Notes: generated from the sequence alone by a model not told the origin. 64,000 nt of DNA from Hydrangea macrophylla (GCA_033977485.1 CM066983.1:60259010-60323009); one strand, 5' to 3'; positions 44,498-56,588 are shown, numbered from the stretch's first letter. Numbers and translations: made by a program.

Positions 44498-44513
44498 TTT
44501 CTCCCTCCCTTTT
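44498..44513 (-). other. Polypurine tract of TEK-D
   Basis: AAAAGGGAGGGAGAAA on the minus strand, immediately before the 3' LTR. Confidence 0.85.
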
Positions 44514-44539
44514 AAGAAGTTTGTCCCTAACTTATTCTT

Positions 44540-46060
44540 ACCTCATCAGTCGAACAAGTGTAAGTATTTATCTCTAATCTTGTCTTCCCATTCCCATGTT
44601 GCCTCTTCAGCGCTATGATTATGCCAGAGGACCATGACTAACAGAATCATCTTTATTCTCAACACTTGATCTTTTTTGTCTAGAATCTGCACTGGATGCT
44701 TAATATGCGTCATATCTTCTCAAGCTTCCAATAGTTCTAGTTCAAGGATATGACTCAAATCTGACACACATCATTTGAGCATAGACACATGGAACACATT
44801 ATGAACATGTGCCAACTCCTGTGGCGAATCTAATCTATAGGCAACTGTTCCTATGTAGTTTAGGATTAAAAAAGGTCCAACATATCTTGGATTCAACTTA
44901 CCTTTCTTACCAAACCAAGTAATGTCCTTCAGAGGAGAAACCTTCAAAAACACTTAGTTACCAACCTCAAATTCTAACGGTCTTCTACCTATATCAGCAT
45001 AACTTTTGTAGCGAATTTGTGCCACTTGTAATCATTGCATAATCAATTTAACTTTGTCAGTGGTGATTTGAACAATTTTTGGCCCTAGAAGTTGCTTTTT
45101 TCAAACCTCTGTCCAATACACAGGTGATCTACATTTTCTACCAGACAAACTCGAAAGGCGCTATTCCAATGATTGTCTGGAAACTATTGTTATAAGAAAA
45201 CTTAATCAACGGCAAGTGAGTTTCCCAATCAGCCTTGAAATCTATAACACAGACCCTAAGCATATCCTCTAGAATTTGAATAATTCGTTCTGATAGTCCG
45301 TCAATTTACAAATGAAAAACCGTGCTAAAGTACAAATCTGTCCCCATTGCTCTTTATAGCCCTTCCCAAATCTAGACACAAAATGTGTGTCACGATCCGA
45401 TACAAAGGATACCGGTGCCCAGTGTAATCTAAATATTTTTTTTACATAGATTTTTGCTAACTTTATCGGGACGATAGCCTTAATCGATAAAAAGTGGGCT
45501 GACTTAGTCAATCCAACAACGATTACCCAAATACTATCATATATTTAGGAGATGTTGGCAATCCAGACATAAAATCCATCATAATGTATTCCCATTTTCA
45601 AACCGATATTCCAATGGTTGTAGCTCCCTTGTGGGCTGTTAAACTTTACTAATTGACATGTCATACATTTAGCTACATGCTCAGTGACTTCACCTTTCAT
45701 ACCACTCCACCAATAGACTTACCTCAAATCTCTATACATCTTCGTACTGCTCGGATGCACGAAATATCGAGTACCATGAGTTTCTTCCAAAATTCTTTCT
45801 TTAAGGTTGCCAACTTTAGGCACACATAATCGATTAATGTACCATAGTACCCCATCATGCAAACTGAACTCCAGTTGCTTACCCTCAGGTAATTCATCCA
45901 CAACTTTTCTCAAGTTTGGATCCAAGAGTTGATTCAATTTAATCTCCCCAATTAAATCAAGTTGTACCACAATGGCAGCTACCAAACCGCCTTCCACTCT
46001 AGGAATAACCTCGAGTTCTAAACTCTCTAACTAACCCTTCTTGTGCTATCAAAACACATG
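44540..46060 (-). pseudogene. RNase H end, integrase and chromodomain, TEK-D
   Basis: Heavily broken. From right to left: 45997-45719 (linker and zinc-binding region ending in FVHPSSTKMYRDLR), 45511-45269 (core with VSFVSDRDTHFVSRF), 44953-44771 (C-terminal MFLKVSPLKDITWFGKKGK and NVFHVSMLK). The last coding bases (44640-44540) still read as a chromodomain end with NHSAEEATWEWEDKI. No single open frame joins them. Confidence 0.8.
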
Positions 46061-47605
46061 CTAAGCTTTTCAAAGATTTTTTACTCAAAGCATTGGCAAC
46101 TACATTTGCCTTTCCAGGATGATATTGGATCTTTAGGTCGTAATCTTTCATTAACTCCAACTATCTTTGTTGTTGGATGTTTTGCTCCCTTTGAGAAAAT
46201 AAGTACTTTAAGCTCTTGTGTCAGTAAAAATTTTACAAGTTTTCCCATACAAGTAATGCCGCCAAATCTTTAGGGCAAAGATTACCGCGACAAGTTCCAA
46301 ATCGTGGGTTGGGTAATTCTTCTTGTGAGTTCTCAATTGCCTCGAAGTACATGCGATTACCTTGTCCCCTTACATAAGAACACATCCCAAGCCTTGATGA
46401 GAAATGTCACTGTAATTACTAAATCCTCCGGTGCTTGTTGGAATTGCAAGTATCAAAGCAGAAGTTAACTTACCTTTCAACATTTGGAAACACTCCTCAT
46501 ATTCCTTACCCCATTCGAATGGAACATCTTTTCTCATTAATGTTGTCATCGAAGTCGCAAAAATTCTTAACAAACCTCCTATAATACCCAGCTAATCCCT
46601 TAAAACTATGAATTTCTGACACATTGGTTGGTCTCTCCCAATTCATAATTACTTCTATCTTTTGTGGATCAACTGACACACCATCTTTGGAAATCGCATG
46701 ATTAAAAAAGGTAACACTTGATAACCAAAACTCACTTTTCTTCAACATTCTGAACAACTGCTTTCTTGAAGCTGTTGCAATACCATTCTCCAATGCCGAT
46801 CATGTTCTTCCAAACATTTTGAGTAAATAAGAATATCATCTATAAAAATAATAACAAATTCATCTAAATATGTTTTAAAGATCCGATTCATTAAGTCCAT
46901 AAATGCAGCTGGAGCATTGCTTTCCCCAAATGGCATTACAAGAAACTTGTAGTGACCGTATTGAGTTTTGAAGGCTGTCTTGTCAACATCCTTAGCTTTT
47001 ACCGTCAACTGATGATACCCCGACCTCAAATCGATCTTTGAAAATACTTGAGCCCCTTATAGTTTGTCAAATAAGTTGTCGATCCATGGAAATGGGTACT
47101 TATTTTTTATGGTTACCTTGTTGATTTCATGATAATCAATACACATTCCCATCATCCCATCTTTCTTTTTCACAAAATGAACCAGTGCACCCCAAGGTGA
47201 AACACTAAGCCGAATGAATCCTTTATCTAACAATTCCTGTAACTGAATCTTTAGTTCTTTCAATTCAACTAGAGCCATTCTATATGGTGCCCGCAAAATA
47301 GGATGTGTTCTCGGCATCACATCTCTGCCAAATTCAATCTCTTTCTCAATTAATACACTAGGTAAATCTTCTAGGAATACATCATGAAATTCCCTAACCA
47401 CTGGTATATCTTCTAGTTTTGGTTCGATGCTTCTAGTATCCAATACGCTATAAACAAAACCTTTACACCCCTGTTTCAATAAACGACAAGCCTTGACGGC
47501 TGACACAAGATAAGGTGGTGATACGACACCTACCCCTTGAAAAGAAAAGACTCTACGAGTCAGTACTTGGAATTCTACCCTTCTATTCTCACAATCGATA
47601 ACCAC
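46061..47605 (-). pseudogene. Reverse transcriptase and RNase H, TEK-D
   Basis: 47605-47057: [26 protein letters not shown] and [18 protein letters not shown]. 47029-46742: [32 protein letters not shown] and the [10 protein letters not shown] catalytic box. 46793-46506: the HSFKGLAGYYRRFVKNF region. 46573-46370: RNase H opening with YSDISHQGLGCVLM. Overlapping frames show small insertions or deletions at each junction. Confidence 0.83.
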
Positions 47606-47825
47606 ATGATTAATTGATTCCCCAATATGACGTAAAAATGTTGAATTACTAACGACACTAGATTAGTAGTTAAAACTTCATCATTGATTTGAATTTCACA
47701 ATTTCTATAGACCCTCGAACTCACCAAAGATCTTCGTAATGGAATATCAACAGATAAATTCATTAATTTTAGCGAATTGGTATGACACAAATGAATGCGT
47801 AGAACTGAAATCCTGTAACATATTA
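47606..47825 (-). pseudogene. Aspartic protease, C-terminal part, TEK-D
   Basis: Reads STHSFVSYQFAK with a degraded active site upstream, then [13 protein letters not shown] and YVILG. It stops at 47825, where SOLO-I begins. The preceding residues are found at 51274 on, on the far side of the solo LTR. Confidence 0.75.
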
Positions 47826-48124
47826 TGTAATAACTCGAGATTCTTAACATTGATTTAATATCAGATTTCAGAACTCCAGTGAAAATTTAGAATTTTTTGG
47901 AATATGTTTGGATTTTTAATCATAGGAGTATTTTGGTAATTTTTACTTGAGATGTAAGTCTTGAGTAGAAAATTTAAAAATGAGACTTTTGGACTGAAAG
48001 GAGCCTATGCTTAAATGATTCACTTCTGGTGTTTTAACTTTTGTCATAACTAGTACGATTAGTGAGATATAGCAGTTTGTATATGTGGTACCTTGTTCTT
48101 TGAGGGTTGTACCAAGCCACTTAC

Positions 48125-48132
48125 TATATAAG
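48125..48132 (+). promoter_or_regulatory. TATA box of SOLO-I
   Basis: TATATAAG followed by pyrimidine-rich sequence typical of an LTR transcription start region. Confidence 0.5.
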
Positions 48133-49767
48133 AAGATTGTCAGGAGATATTTCATTTTTATCTACATCTTTCTCTCTCCTCATTTCATCTTCTCCAAGAG
48201 AGATACACCATTTTTGGGTTTCCAAGCTTTTCTTCAAGCTTTGACCTTGGGCATCATCTACTTTTATTTACTTCTAGCCTTGCCCCCTTTGGAGTTAAAT
48301 GTTCCTAGCGATGAGGAGCATGTGGGGATGTATTTTTTTTTCAAAAGCCCCAAATTATTTTCTTGAAAGAATTTTCTAAAAAGTCAAGGTAGTTCATATA
48401 ACTTTCAAATATGATGTACTATATGTTAACTAGTATGAATCTAGAATACTACGTGGTTTGGTACACCATTGGCATGCATAAAATCCAAACCTAATTCTCT
48501 TGAAATTTTGCCTAACTAATCTAGTGTTTATGTGCTTTACCCTTGCGCTTGTATGCCTTAGGTGATTATTTGGAAGTTGAAAACATGTCTACTTGCTTTC
48601 ATAGAAGCTTTGATAGCATGTTTGTGTAGAAATTCATATTTTCTTGCCTATGCTTAGATTTTATGAAAGATTATGAATATGCTTGTTCATCTAGCATAAT
48701 ATTATTTATTTGTATTTTATAAGCATGAGATAAGCATGATTATGAAATTAGGCATGAACACGTGCATCAACATGAAATGCCTGAAAAGGATTTTTGGGGA
48801 AAGACCTCCATGTGTGGGGTTTTCGATTTAAAAAGGGAAAGATCTCCATCTGTGGGACTTCTGGATTTTAAAGATCATGAAAACCTCTGCAAGAGGATAA
48901 TAATTTAAAGTATAGATAATCCTGATTGTGGGTGTGAATGTGAGGATTGGATCCATTAGGAACGCGATTTCCTGGTCTTACAAACCATAGAAATCGTAAG
49001 CTAAAGACCCCTATAAGATGGTTAAAGACCCCCACAACGTGGTGGCCCATAGACCGGGTATTATGTTGAGAGTAAGTGTTTGGAAAACTCATCAAAAGGC
49101 ATACAGTCAACATTGTTTTGCTTCGGCAACAAATCATTGCATTCATGCGTATAATTCATGGTATCATTGAATTGTATGACTATACATGCCGTCATGCTTA
49201 TGAACTGATTTTAAAACCCTTTTCAGGTGAAATGGATAAGGGCAAGCCTCTATAGTGATCTGCATGTAATTGCTTTTTTAATGACCCCGTTTGTGGGGAA
49301 ATTCTAGAAATCATGTAATACATAGTTATAAGTTTTAGATTTATAAGTTATGCTTTCACATATTAGATTGTTATCGGATGTATGTTAGTTCATAATCATT
49401 TTTAAACTAGTATTCATGATTGTATTGGGGTGCATGTTATCCCCCTTCAACTTAGACTTGTTATTTGGATTCCTAAATCATGTTAGGATTCGTTATATTC
49501 GTATTGGCATGTATTCGTGACATAAGTCACTCCTTTTCATAAAATTACATGCATATATATACTGTATCCGAGGGGTTTGAACTCTCTATATTTGTGAAAA
49601 CAATCGGGCAGGTGGCCCCAGTCGACTGAAAATTTCATACCCCAATCGACCGATTTTATTCCAATTGACTGGGTCCGATGTTTTTACAAACTCTTTGCCT
49701 AAAAACCAGTTGACCGAACCTTTTTGTCAGTCGAATGGATTGGGCTATTCAGATTAATGCTCTTAGT

Positions 49768-51125
49768 TGTTAGGAAATTGCGTTCCCAGAATCCGTTGGT
49801 AGCGCATATACGTTGGTACTGCAAAAACTTTCATGAAAGCTAGAATAACCCTACAAAGGAGGAACTAAGGTTACCTTGAACTACAAAAATGGATTGCTAT
49901 AGTGGACGAATCGAGAACATGGGCTCGATAATAGCTCATAATCTTTTACCGTATTCCTCTGCTGCCAGAATATCGAACTGAGTGTGGGCTCTTTTGAAAG
50001 CCTTTCTGTTTTCTGCTTTCTGCTCTCCCTCTTTTATGCTTTCTTTTCTATTCCGAGTTATAGTGCTCTTTTAGAAAAATGCAAACTGAGAAGAGTACCA
50101 AAGCAATTATATATAGGCTACGATAGGGATCATAAGAAGTCAACAATGAATTGGCTTCCTAATGGAATTAGGAAACCCTAATTCAAACTGAATCAAATTC
50201 CTTTTTCCATAAATTAAATTCACACCACTAAAGAATTATAATTGGACTCCTACCCTTATCTCAACAATATATTTTGAGCTCCATGTTATCAAATTCTTAT
50301 TATCTCCCCATGATAAGATTACAGGTATCCATTAATTGAATATAATTACTCACAATCGTAATTAATCAATCTCTTAAAATTCCTTGAGATCCTCTGCTTA
50401 ACTTATCTAATATGTTGGATACAAAATCCACCAGCAGGGTTTGACATAATCAAAACATATAAGCTTTGGAAAGGAGAGAATTTCATAAAGTCACTCTCTT
50501 CCTCAAGGGGATATCATCAATCCCAAAATTGAGACATGGATTCCATCGTTAATTAATATCCACCATACAATTAATATTGTCACCAAATCCAATGAGATAT
50601 TGACCCATTTAAGGATCCCACCCTTTTAGGGATCAAAGTATAAATATCAAATGTACGTGTCTACAAATTAACGTAGGATTTAGAGCATAAGCACTCATAA
50701 TAGCCATGAGGTATTAATTATCTTATAAGTCACTATAAAGATAATTACCCCAAGTCAGTCCTGTTTAATACACAAAGTGTACCAGCATAGTGAGTTGAAA
50801 TTGTACCGTTTCTCGTAGTCAAGACAAACCTACTACATCACCATGTTGTAGTCCTACTGATGGTGTGTCCAATCCCATGTAAGACTATAAACTAAAATCT
50901 TACATTCTACATGATCCAACGGTCTGATCTTTCATGTGTAAGCCGAAGTCTACACACCAAACCACCTACTATGTATAATGAGAGACACACATGCACAATA
51001 TTAAATAAACAATATAATGCAAACATTGCCCACATAGATTCTCATAAAAATGGAATAACTAATTTTATTAAATAAATAATAAAATCAACTACATAAAGCA
51101 TGGCTTTTAGTATATATCCCTAACA
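49768..51125 (-). mobile_element. SOLO-J: 1358-bp solo LTR inside SOLO-I
   Basis: On the minus strand it begins TGTTAGGGATATATACTAAA at 51125 and ends TTTCCTAACA at 49768, with TTAGT on both sides (49763-49767 and 51126-51130). The opening is a form I associate with a widespread plant copia LTR, so I read it as a solo copia LTR. It has no coding sequence of its own. A small internally deleted (TRIM/LARD-like) element is the alternative, but I saw no internal repeats. Confidence 0.83.
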
Positions 51126-51273
51126 TTAGTATCTTGCAAAACCGGTCGACCAATGCCCCGATCAGTCGACTGGATCTTCAGATTTTCAAATTTTCCTATT
51201 TTAAAACATTTTAATTGGACTCTTAAGTTATTTAACCACCCTAACCCCTATTTTCGGGAATTAGGGCATTACA

Positions 51274-51345
51274 CATTAGCAGATGTTAAACAAATAAGAA
51301 CTTTACCTAACACTTGGGTTTGGTGTTGATAAAGCATGACAAGGA
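51274..51345 (-). pseudogene. TEK-D gag-protease junction fragment
   Basis: On the minus strand this reads VLICLTSANV directly before the SOLO-I target site. That is the stretch that precedes the protease active site in TEK-C (LLVCSHPAHV). It continues the protease at 47825 once the solo LTR is ignored. Homology fades beyond about 51345. Confidence 0.6.
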
Positions 51346-51899
51346 GATTGCCTATGTGTATATATATATGTAAAATTCCAAGGATTATTATTATTATTTG
51401 ATATATATATATATATATTTGGGGTTTTGACGACAATTATTCTATTGGGTTGAAATATTATGATATTAATTGCACAAGGAAAATATTTGAGACATATTTT
51501 GATTACAAGGAGATTGGGATATCTTATTAGACAACAGAGGATGGATACACGATGATGTAAGAGATTAGAAATAATGGAAGGATTAACTTGGAATCTATTG
51601 TCATCTAAGATGCAAGCGTAACGACCGATGTTTGAGCCAAAGTCGACAAAGAATTTAGTATGTGTAGAGAGTTTCTAATATTTTGATATGAATATTGAAT
51701 TCAAAAAGGAATAATTATAATCTTGAGAATGTCTTATAAGTGAGTATGCTTAATTCTAAGCCAGATCAAAGGCATATAGTTATTGCTGATAAATTTGATG
51801 TATGATGACAATTTTGTCGAGTATTAGAAGGGTATCCTACAAGGCATTGTGCGTTTAGAAATTAAACACTGGTATAAAGAGCGATGGCTTATTGATTAA
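51346..51899. other. Unassigned sequence with AT microsatellites
   Basis: (TA)n runs at about 51358-51372 and 51401-51416. The rest is AT-rich, with no gene or repeat I recognise. It separates TEK-D (minus) from TEK-E (plus) and may be decayed sequence of either. Confidence 0.4.
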
Positions 51900-52142
51900 G
51901 ATTGTTATTGGAGATGATTAATGTAATGATCATTGAGAATTCAAAGGAAGTTGACTTACATAGAGTGTTTGATTGGGTTCTTGAAACAAGGAAGATCAAG
52001 CATTGAAGAACAAGATTATTTTCTTGGTTATGGTATTGAGGAGGCCACTTAGAAAAGGGGACACTAAAATGCACGAGAAGAATCCCTACTCATTCGAGTT
52101 ATGGGGCACTATGAGTTCGAGTTTGTGAACAAAGTCCTTTTT
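51900..52142 (+). pseudogene. Chromodomain remnant, TEK-E
   Basis: Around 52030-52060 the sequence reads IEEAT followed by a stop where TEK-C has VEEATWERED. Then AAGAATCCCTACTCATTCGA aligns with the coding end of TEK-C. The last 60 bases before the polypurine tract also match TEK-C. Upstream coding sequence is not recognisable. Confidence 0.6.
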
Positions 52143-52156
52143 AAGGAGGGTAGAGA
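52143..52156 (+). other. Polypurine tract of TEK-E
   Basis: AAGGAGGGTAGAGA directly before the LTR; one base differs from TEK-C. Confidence 0.88.
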
Positions 52157-54396
52157 TGTAACACCCGCTCTCGTGGATTATAATTAATTACATTTAGCAT
52201 GCATTATTAGTAATATAGTGATGTGTATATACATGTTAAGTGAGTTTTGACTCACTAAGTTGTTGAGGGGTGTGCAGTAGGGAACCCAGATATGGCCAAT
52301 GTGGCAGTCCCAATTTGGGACAGTTGTGAGAGGTCCTCGTGTGATGGGATAGATATGTGGGATAATCTTTATAGGCCTAAGTATTTATTAAGGCTTATGT
52401 GAATAATATTATTATGTTGTTTTAATAATATGTTAATTATTACAGACCACTTCTGTCGTCAGTTAGGGAGACCTTTGTGAGAGTAAATTGGACACGTTGC
52501 ATAATTAGTAGGTTAATTAGCAACTTCATAATATTATGTGGAACAACTTATGAGACCCGTATGAGGCATAGACTAACACCCATTTAAGTTTGGGATAGTT
52601 TTAATAAGTTTTTAAACTAGCAGGGGTATAAACATAAATCTAGCAAAACTAGTGGAGGCAAATATAGAAACACATAAAAGGGTAAGTTGCATATTGAGTA
52701 ACACCTAGAGGAGTCATCATCATCTTCTTTAATCCAATATAGTCGATATACACAGAGTATTATACAAAAATTTTGATGAGTTTACGACGGAGCTTTCGAC
52801 GCCAATTGACGCACCGTTTGACATTCAATCTTAAAACATAACACATATTCAGACTCTTAGAGGTGAGTCTAACATGTTAGTACTAATCTTATTGATTTTT
52901 ATGACAATTTTTTAAGGACCTATTTTGGGTAATCTATAATTTTTGTATAGGATTTGTACCTGGGGTTAGTGGAGCTATAATCTTGAATTAGGCATGATTT
53001 CTATGAGGTGAGTGACAATAATAATGGAAATTAGATAATTCGATGTTTGAGATTGTCTTTGTGATGTTAAGCATGTCTAGTTAGCTTAAATTCACATGTT
53101 TATAATTTTGATATTTCTTGTATAAATTATGAGATTGTACAAAAAATGACTACTTGAGTATGTTGAGCTATTTATATGGGTCAAAGGGGAACTTCTACTT
53201 GCCATCGAGTATGTGATTAGGTGCCGATTTGGCCATGAGGTTGCACGTTTGAATGAGAGAGGCGTGGGTCTTATCTAGTCGCGTGGACTTATGGTGAAGT
53301 CGCAGACTAGTGTGAAAAGGTGACTGGTACTTGTGTTTCCAGAGACCATAGTTATGTGTAAAACATTAAATTGGGCATGTTCATTATTCATAACCATGAT
53401 TGTTGTAATTCAAAAGCATATAGCTTATATAGTGCAGTGGTTATTGAATAACCATTATAGGTGATAAAGGAGAAGCGATGAAGAAGTATAAATGGAGACT
53501 CCAAGATAACATGAAAATTTGGGAATGATTGAGGCTAGTGTTAATGGTTCAATGTTTAGCTTTGAAACTTGTAGTATGGTAGTAATCAATTTATAATTGG
53601 GAAGCTTGTGCTAATAGTTTAGCTCTTAACTCATACTTAAGTCAAGTAGTAATTTGGAGGAAGGATTATATGCTACTTGGTTAGTAAAACTGTGATTTTG
53701 GATTGAGGTTCTTGTAATTGGTACTTAACAAGCTTGGCTCATGTAACATATGAATTATGTAATGTTTGTTTAGTTTTGGAAGGTTGCGTACTCTTTTCAC
53801 CTTGTTTAGTTGGTTTGGAAGCGACAAACTCAGAATTCTACTCAAGAGTTCGACATGAACTGGATTTAATATTTATATTTTCTTAAACTTGTGCAAATGG
53901 TTGAAATGATCTCATGATGTCCGGAACAATGATCCGTATGTGTTTTCACGTGTTTTTGGAATGCACTTAATGTTTTAAGATGTTTGAAAGTTGTTGAAAT
54001 TCTAGATGGTTGTTTGGCACTTAGGCAAAATTTTGCAGCAGGGAGGAATTCTGCCCAAGGGCCATTTGACCGCTCGAAAGGGGCAGTTCAACCAGTCCAA
54101 AAATTCTCTAGTTTGTGTTTGTTTCTCCTACTTCGAGAGTTTGGTTTTACTTCTAATTAAGTGCTTGGATATCTTTGGGACCCCTTTAACCTATAAAAGT
54201 GTTACTTTCAAAAACAGACTTCGTTAGGATGTGTTTGGGAGTGTGTGGGTGAAAGCCCTTTGGAAATGTTCAAAATGTGTTGGGGTCATGAATCAAAACT
54301 TTTACTAATATGAATTTTGGAACTTTGATGCCTTGTGATGTACCTTGGTGGCATGCCACGTGTCCTAGAATTGTCTGTGTTGTTCTGGGCATGACA
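52157..54396 (+). repeat. 3' LTR of TEK-E
   Basis: 2240 bp, TGTAACACCCGC to GGGCATGACA. TATA-like GCTTATATAG at about 53423 and palindrome GGTTATTGAATAACC at 53439-53453. The part from 53287 on is repeated twice more downstream. An open frame at 54006-54227 covers a GC-richer piece (GGGGCAGTTCAACCAGTCC) and is not a recognised gene. Confidence 0.85.
53439..53453. promoter_or_regulatory. LTR palindrome GGTTATTGAATAACC
   Basis: Perfect palindrome arms around G, 10-12 bases after TTATATAG. Counterparts are GGTTATTAAATAACC (55147-55161) and GGTTATTGAATAACC (62035-62049). Confidence 0.75.
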
Positions 54397-54995
54397 GTAG
54401 GTCCACTAATAATAGTTTCAAAGATTACCATAAAAACTAAAGGAAAAGCACAAAAAGTATTCTTTTTGTTAAGAGCACCCCCAACTATAAACCATTTTTT
54501 CCCTTCATTTTAGCTGTCTTCATTTTTGAAGGGAGTGGCCCCACCTTTTGCAAACATGAACTTCAACCATTCTTCCTTCATTTTATTATTCATTTCTTCT
54601 AATCGCTATTCTTTTGTTCTAAAAATCTTAAAAATCATACATTTTGTTCACAATTTTATGTAATAATGATGTTATTGTCCATGGTGTTTTTTTCGTAAGT
54701 TGCAGTTGTTATTAATGAAATTTTAAGTTGTGTTATTTTTTGATGGGATCTTTAACATGGGCGGATCTAGAAATTTCAAGTTTTGGGGGGGGGGGGGGGT
54801 TGAATTTTTTTGGGGCGTCAATTTATACATATTTATCATGCAAATGATATAAGATAATGCTATAAATTTTACTAGAAAAACTCAAGAAATATTTTTCCTT
54901 TGTATGATACAAACATCAAAGTTATAACACTTTGCGACCTTTTATTACCTAATATAAATTTGTAACTAACAAATGACATCAAAGTTATAATAAAC
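54397..54995 (+). other. Flank segment of tandem unit 1
   Basis: About 600 bases outside the LTR, also found at 61277-61882. It contains GAGCACCCCCAAC, a phrase like those at the ends of some plant non-autonomous DNA transposons, and GGGCGGATCTAG. A run of 15 G (54785-54799) is replaced by a T-rich and shorter G run in the other copy. No gene. Confidence 0.6.
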
Positions 54996-55971
54996 ACTTA
55001 TGGTGAAGTCACGGACTAGTGTGAAAGGTGACTTGTACTTGTATTCCTGGAGACCATAGTTATGCGTAAAAGATGAAATTGGGCATGTTTATTATTCATA
55101 AGCATGATTGTTGTCATTCACAAGCATATAGCTTATATGGTGTAGTGGTTATTAAATAACCATTGTAGGTGATAAAGGAAAAGCATTGAAGAAGTAAAAA
55201 TGGAAACGACAAGATTACGTGGAATTTTGGGAATGATTGAGGCTAGTAATGGTTCAATGTTTAGCTTTGAAACTTGTAATATGGTAGTAATTAGTTTGTA
55301 ATTGAGAAGTATGTGCTAATAGTTTAGCTCTTAATTCATGCTTAAGTCAAGTACTAATTTGGAGGAAGGATTAGACACTAGTTGGTTAGTAAAACTTGTG
55401 ATTTTGGATTGAGTTCTTGTAATTGGTAGTTAACAAGCTTGGCTCTTGTGACATATGAATTATGTTATGTTGGTTTAGTTTAGGAAGGTTGCATACTCTT
55501 TTCACCTTGCTTAGTTGGTTTGGAAGCGACGAACTCGAAGTTCTACTCAAGAGTTCGACATGAATTGGTTTTAATATTTATACTTTATTAAACTTGTGCA
55601 AATGGTTAAAATGAGCTCATGAAGTCCAGAACAATGATCCGCAAGTGTTTTCCCATGTTTTTGGAATAAATTTAATATTTTAAGATGTTTTAAAGTTGTT
55701 GAAATTCGAGATGGTTGTTTGGTACTTAGGTAAAATTTTGCAGCAGGGAAGAATTCCGCCCAGGGGCCATTCGACCGGCCGAAAGGGGCAGTTTGCCCAG
55801 TAGAAAAATCCTCTAGTTTGTGTTTGTTTCTCCTACTTCGGGAGTTTAATTTTACTTCTAATTAAGTATGAGGGTACCTTTGGGACCCCTTTAAACTATA
55901 AAGTATTACTTTCAAAAACAGACTTTGTTAGGATGTGTTTGGGTGTGTGTGGGTGAAAGCCCTTTGGAAAT

Positions 55972-56159
55972 TGTTGGAATTAAGGAAGTTTTTAGGAATT
56001 TTATTCTTTCTTTATGAGGTCATGTTGACCATATAAGTCTGATTTTATTCTTTTTAATTCTCCTTTATTGTCCTGTGTTTTCTTTCCTTTATTATCTATC
56101 ATTGTGAGTATATATATCTACAGTGAGATTGAATGTTAATTCCTTCTCAAAAACCTTTT
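55972..56159 (+). repeat. 5' LTR of COP-F
   Basis: 188 bp starting TGTTGGAATTAAGGAAG and ending AAACCTTTT. The 3' end is TT, not CA, in both LTRs. Contains TATATATCTA near 56109. Confidence 0.92.
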
Positions 56160-56171
56160 TGGTATTAGAGC
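56160..56171 (+). other. Primer-binding site of COP-F
   Basis: TGGTATTAGAGC, one base from the initiator-Met complement TGGTATCAGAGC, directly after the LTR. Confidence 0.88.
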
Positions 56172-56588
56172 AAACTAACCTTTCACCACCCACCACCACC
56201 ATCTCACCACCTCTGTTATCGTCGGCCCATAACCCACCACCCTAGACCTCTCCGCAGTCCTCTCCACCCCTCCACCCTTCCACCCCTCGCCGAGACACCT
56301 CCTACAAACCCTAGCCCTCGTCGCAATCCACCCTCCTCCGACGCACCACCAGGCCTTTCCCCAGCCTGTTCGGCTGCGTGTCTATCCCCATGGACTCCTT
56401 TTCAATGTATTAGAGGCCTCCGTGCACTCTCATCATTCTCTCACAGCCTGTCTGGCTCGTGGGCTCTCCGTTGATGTCTAGTGATCTCGTGTAAGTGTCT
56501 GATTGACTCTGTCTTTAGCTGTCGCATGTTACATGGTTATTCTTAGAGCCTGTATCACTCTTTTCTATAGATTCTTTCTCTTACTTCC
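56172..56588 (+). other. COP-F leader
   Basis: C-rich leader (CCACC/CTCC runs) with no gene, ending at the gag ATG at 56589. Confidence 0.6.

Larger units (their letters stand above)
47826..51273 (+). mobile_element. SOLO-I: solo LTR inserted in TEK-D, itself split by SOLO-J
   Basis: Starts TGTAATAACTCGAG at 47826 and ends GGGCATTACA at 51273. Flanks are TATTA (47821-47825) and CATTA (51274-51278), one mismatch. Without SOLO-J it is about 2.09 kb, an LTR-sized piece with no primer site, coding sequence or second LTR, so recombination between two LTRs is the likely origin. A TATATAAG box (48125-48132) followed by CT-rich leader-like sequence gives plus orientation. It carries CAGTCGACTG-type palindromes near 49620 and 51170. 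Small open frames (48085-48366, 49984-50181) are not convincing genes. Confidence 0.8.
33316..51345 (-). mobile_element. TEK-D: old Tekay/Del-type chromovirus, split by three insertions
   Basis: Minus-strand fragments in the right order: protease (51274-51345 and 47606-47825), RT/RNase H (47605-46061), integrase and chromodomain end (46060-44540), polypurine tract (44513-44498), 3' LTR (44497-43277 and 34421 to about 33316). TEK-C interrupts the LTR and SOLO-I interrupts the protease, both with near-perfect 5-bp target duplications. Many stops and frameshifts show this is the oldest Tekay element here. The 5' end (most of gag and the 5' LTR) is missing to the right. Confidence 0.75.
51900..54396 (+). 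mobile_element. TEK-E: 3' end of a Tekay-type element
   Basis: Degenerate pol end, polypurine tract and 3' LTR of the same family as TEK-C, in the opposite orientation. The LTR tips match (TGTAACACCC; CATGACA) and the last 80 bases align well with TEK-C. The rest of the element is missing to the left. Confidence 0.78.

Noticed and set aside
49984..50181. Small secreted protein with a hydrophobic start
   Set aside because: The frame begins with a plausible hydrophobic stretch but lies wholly inside the SOLO-J LTR, opposite to its transcription sense.
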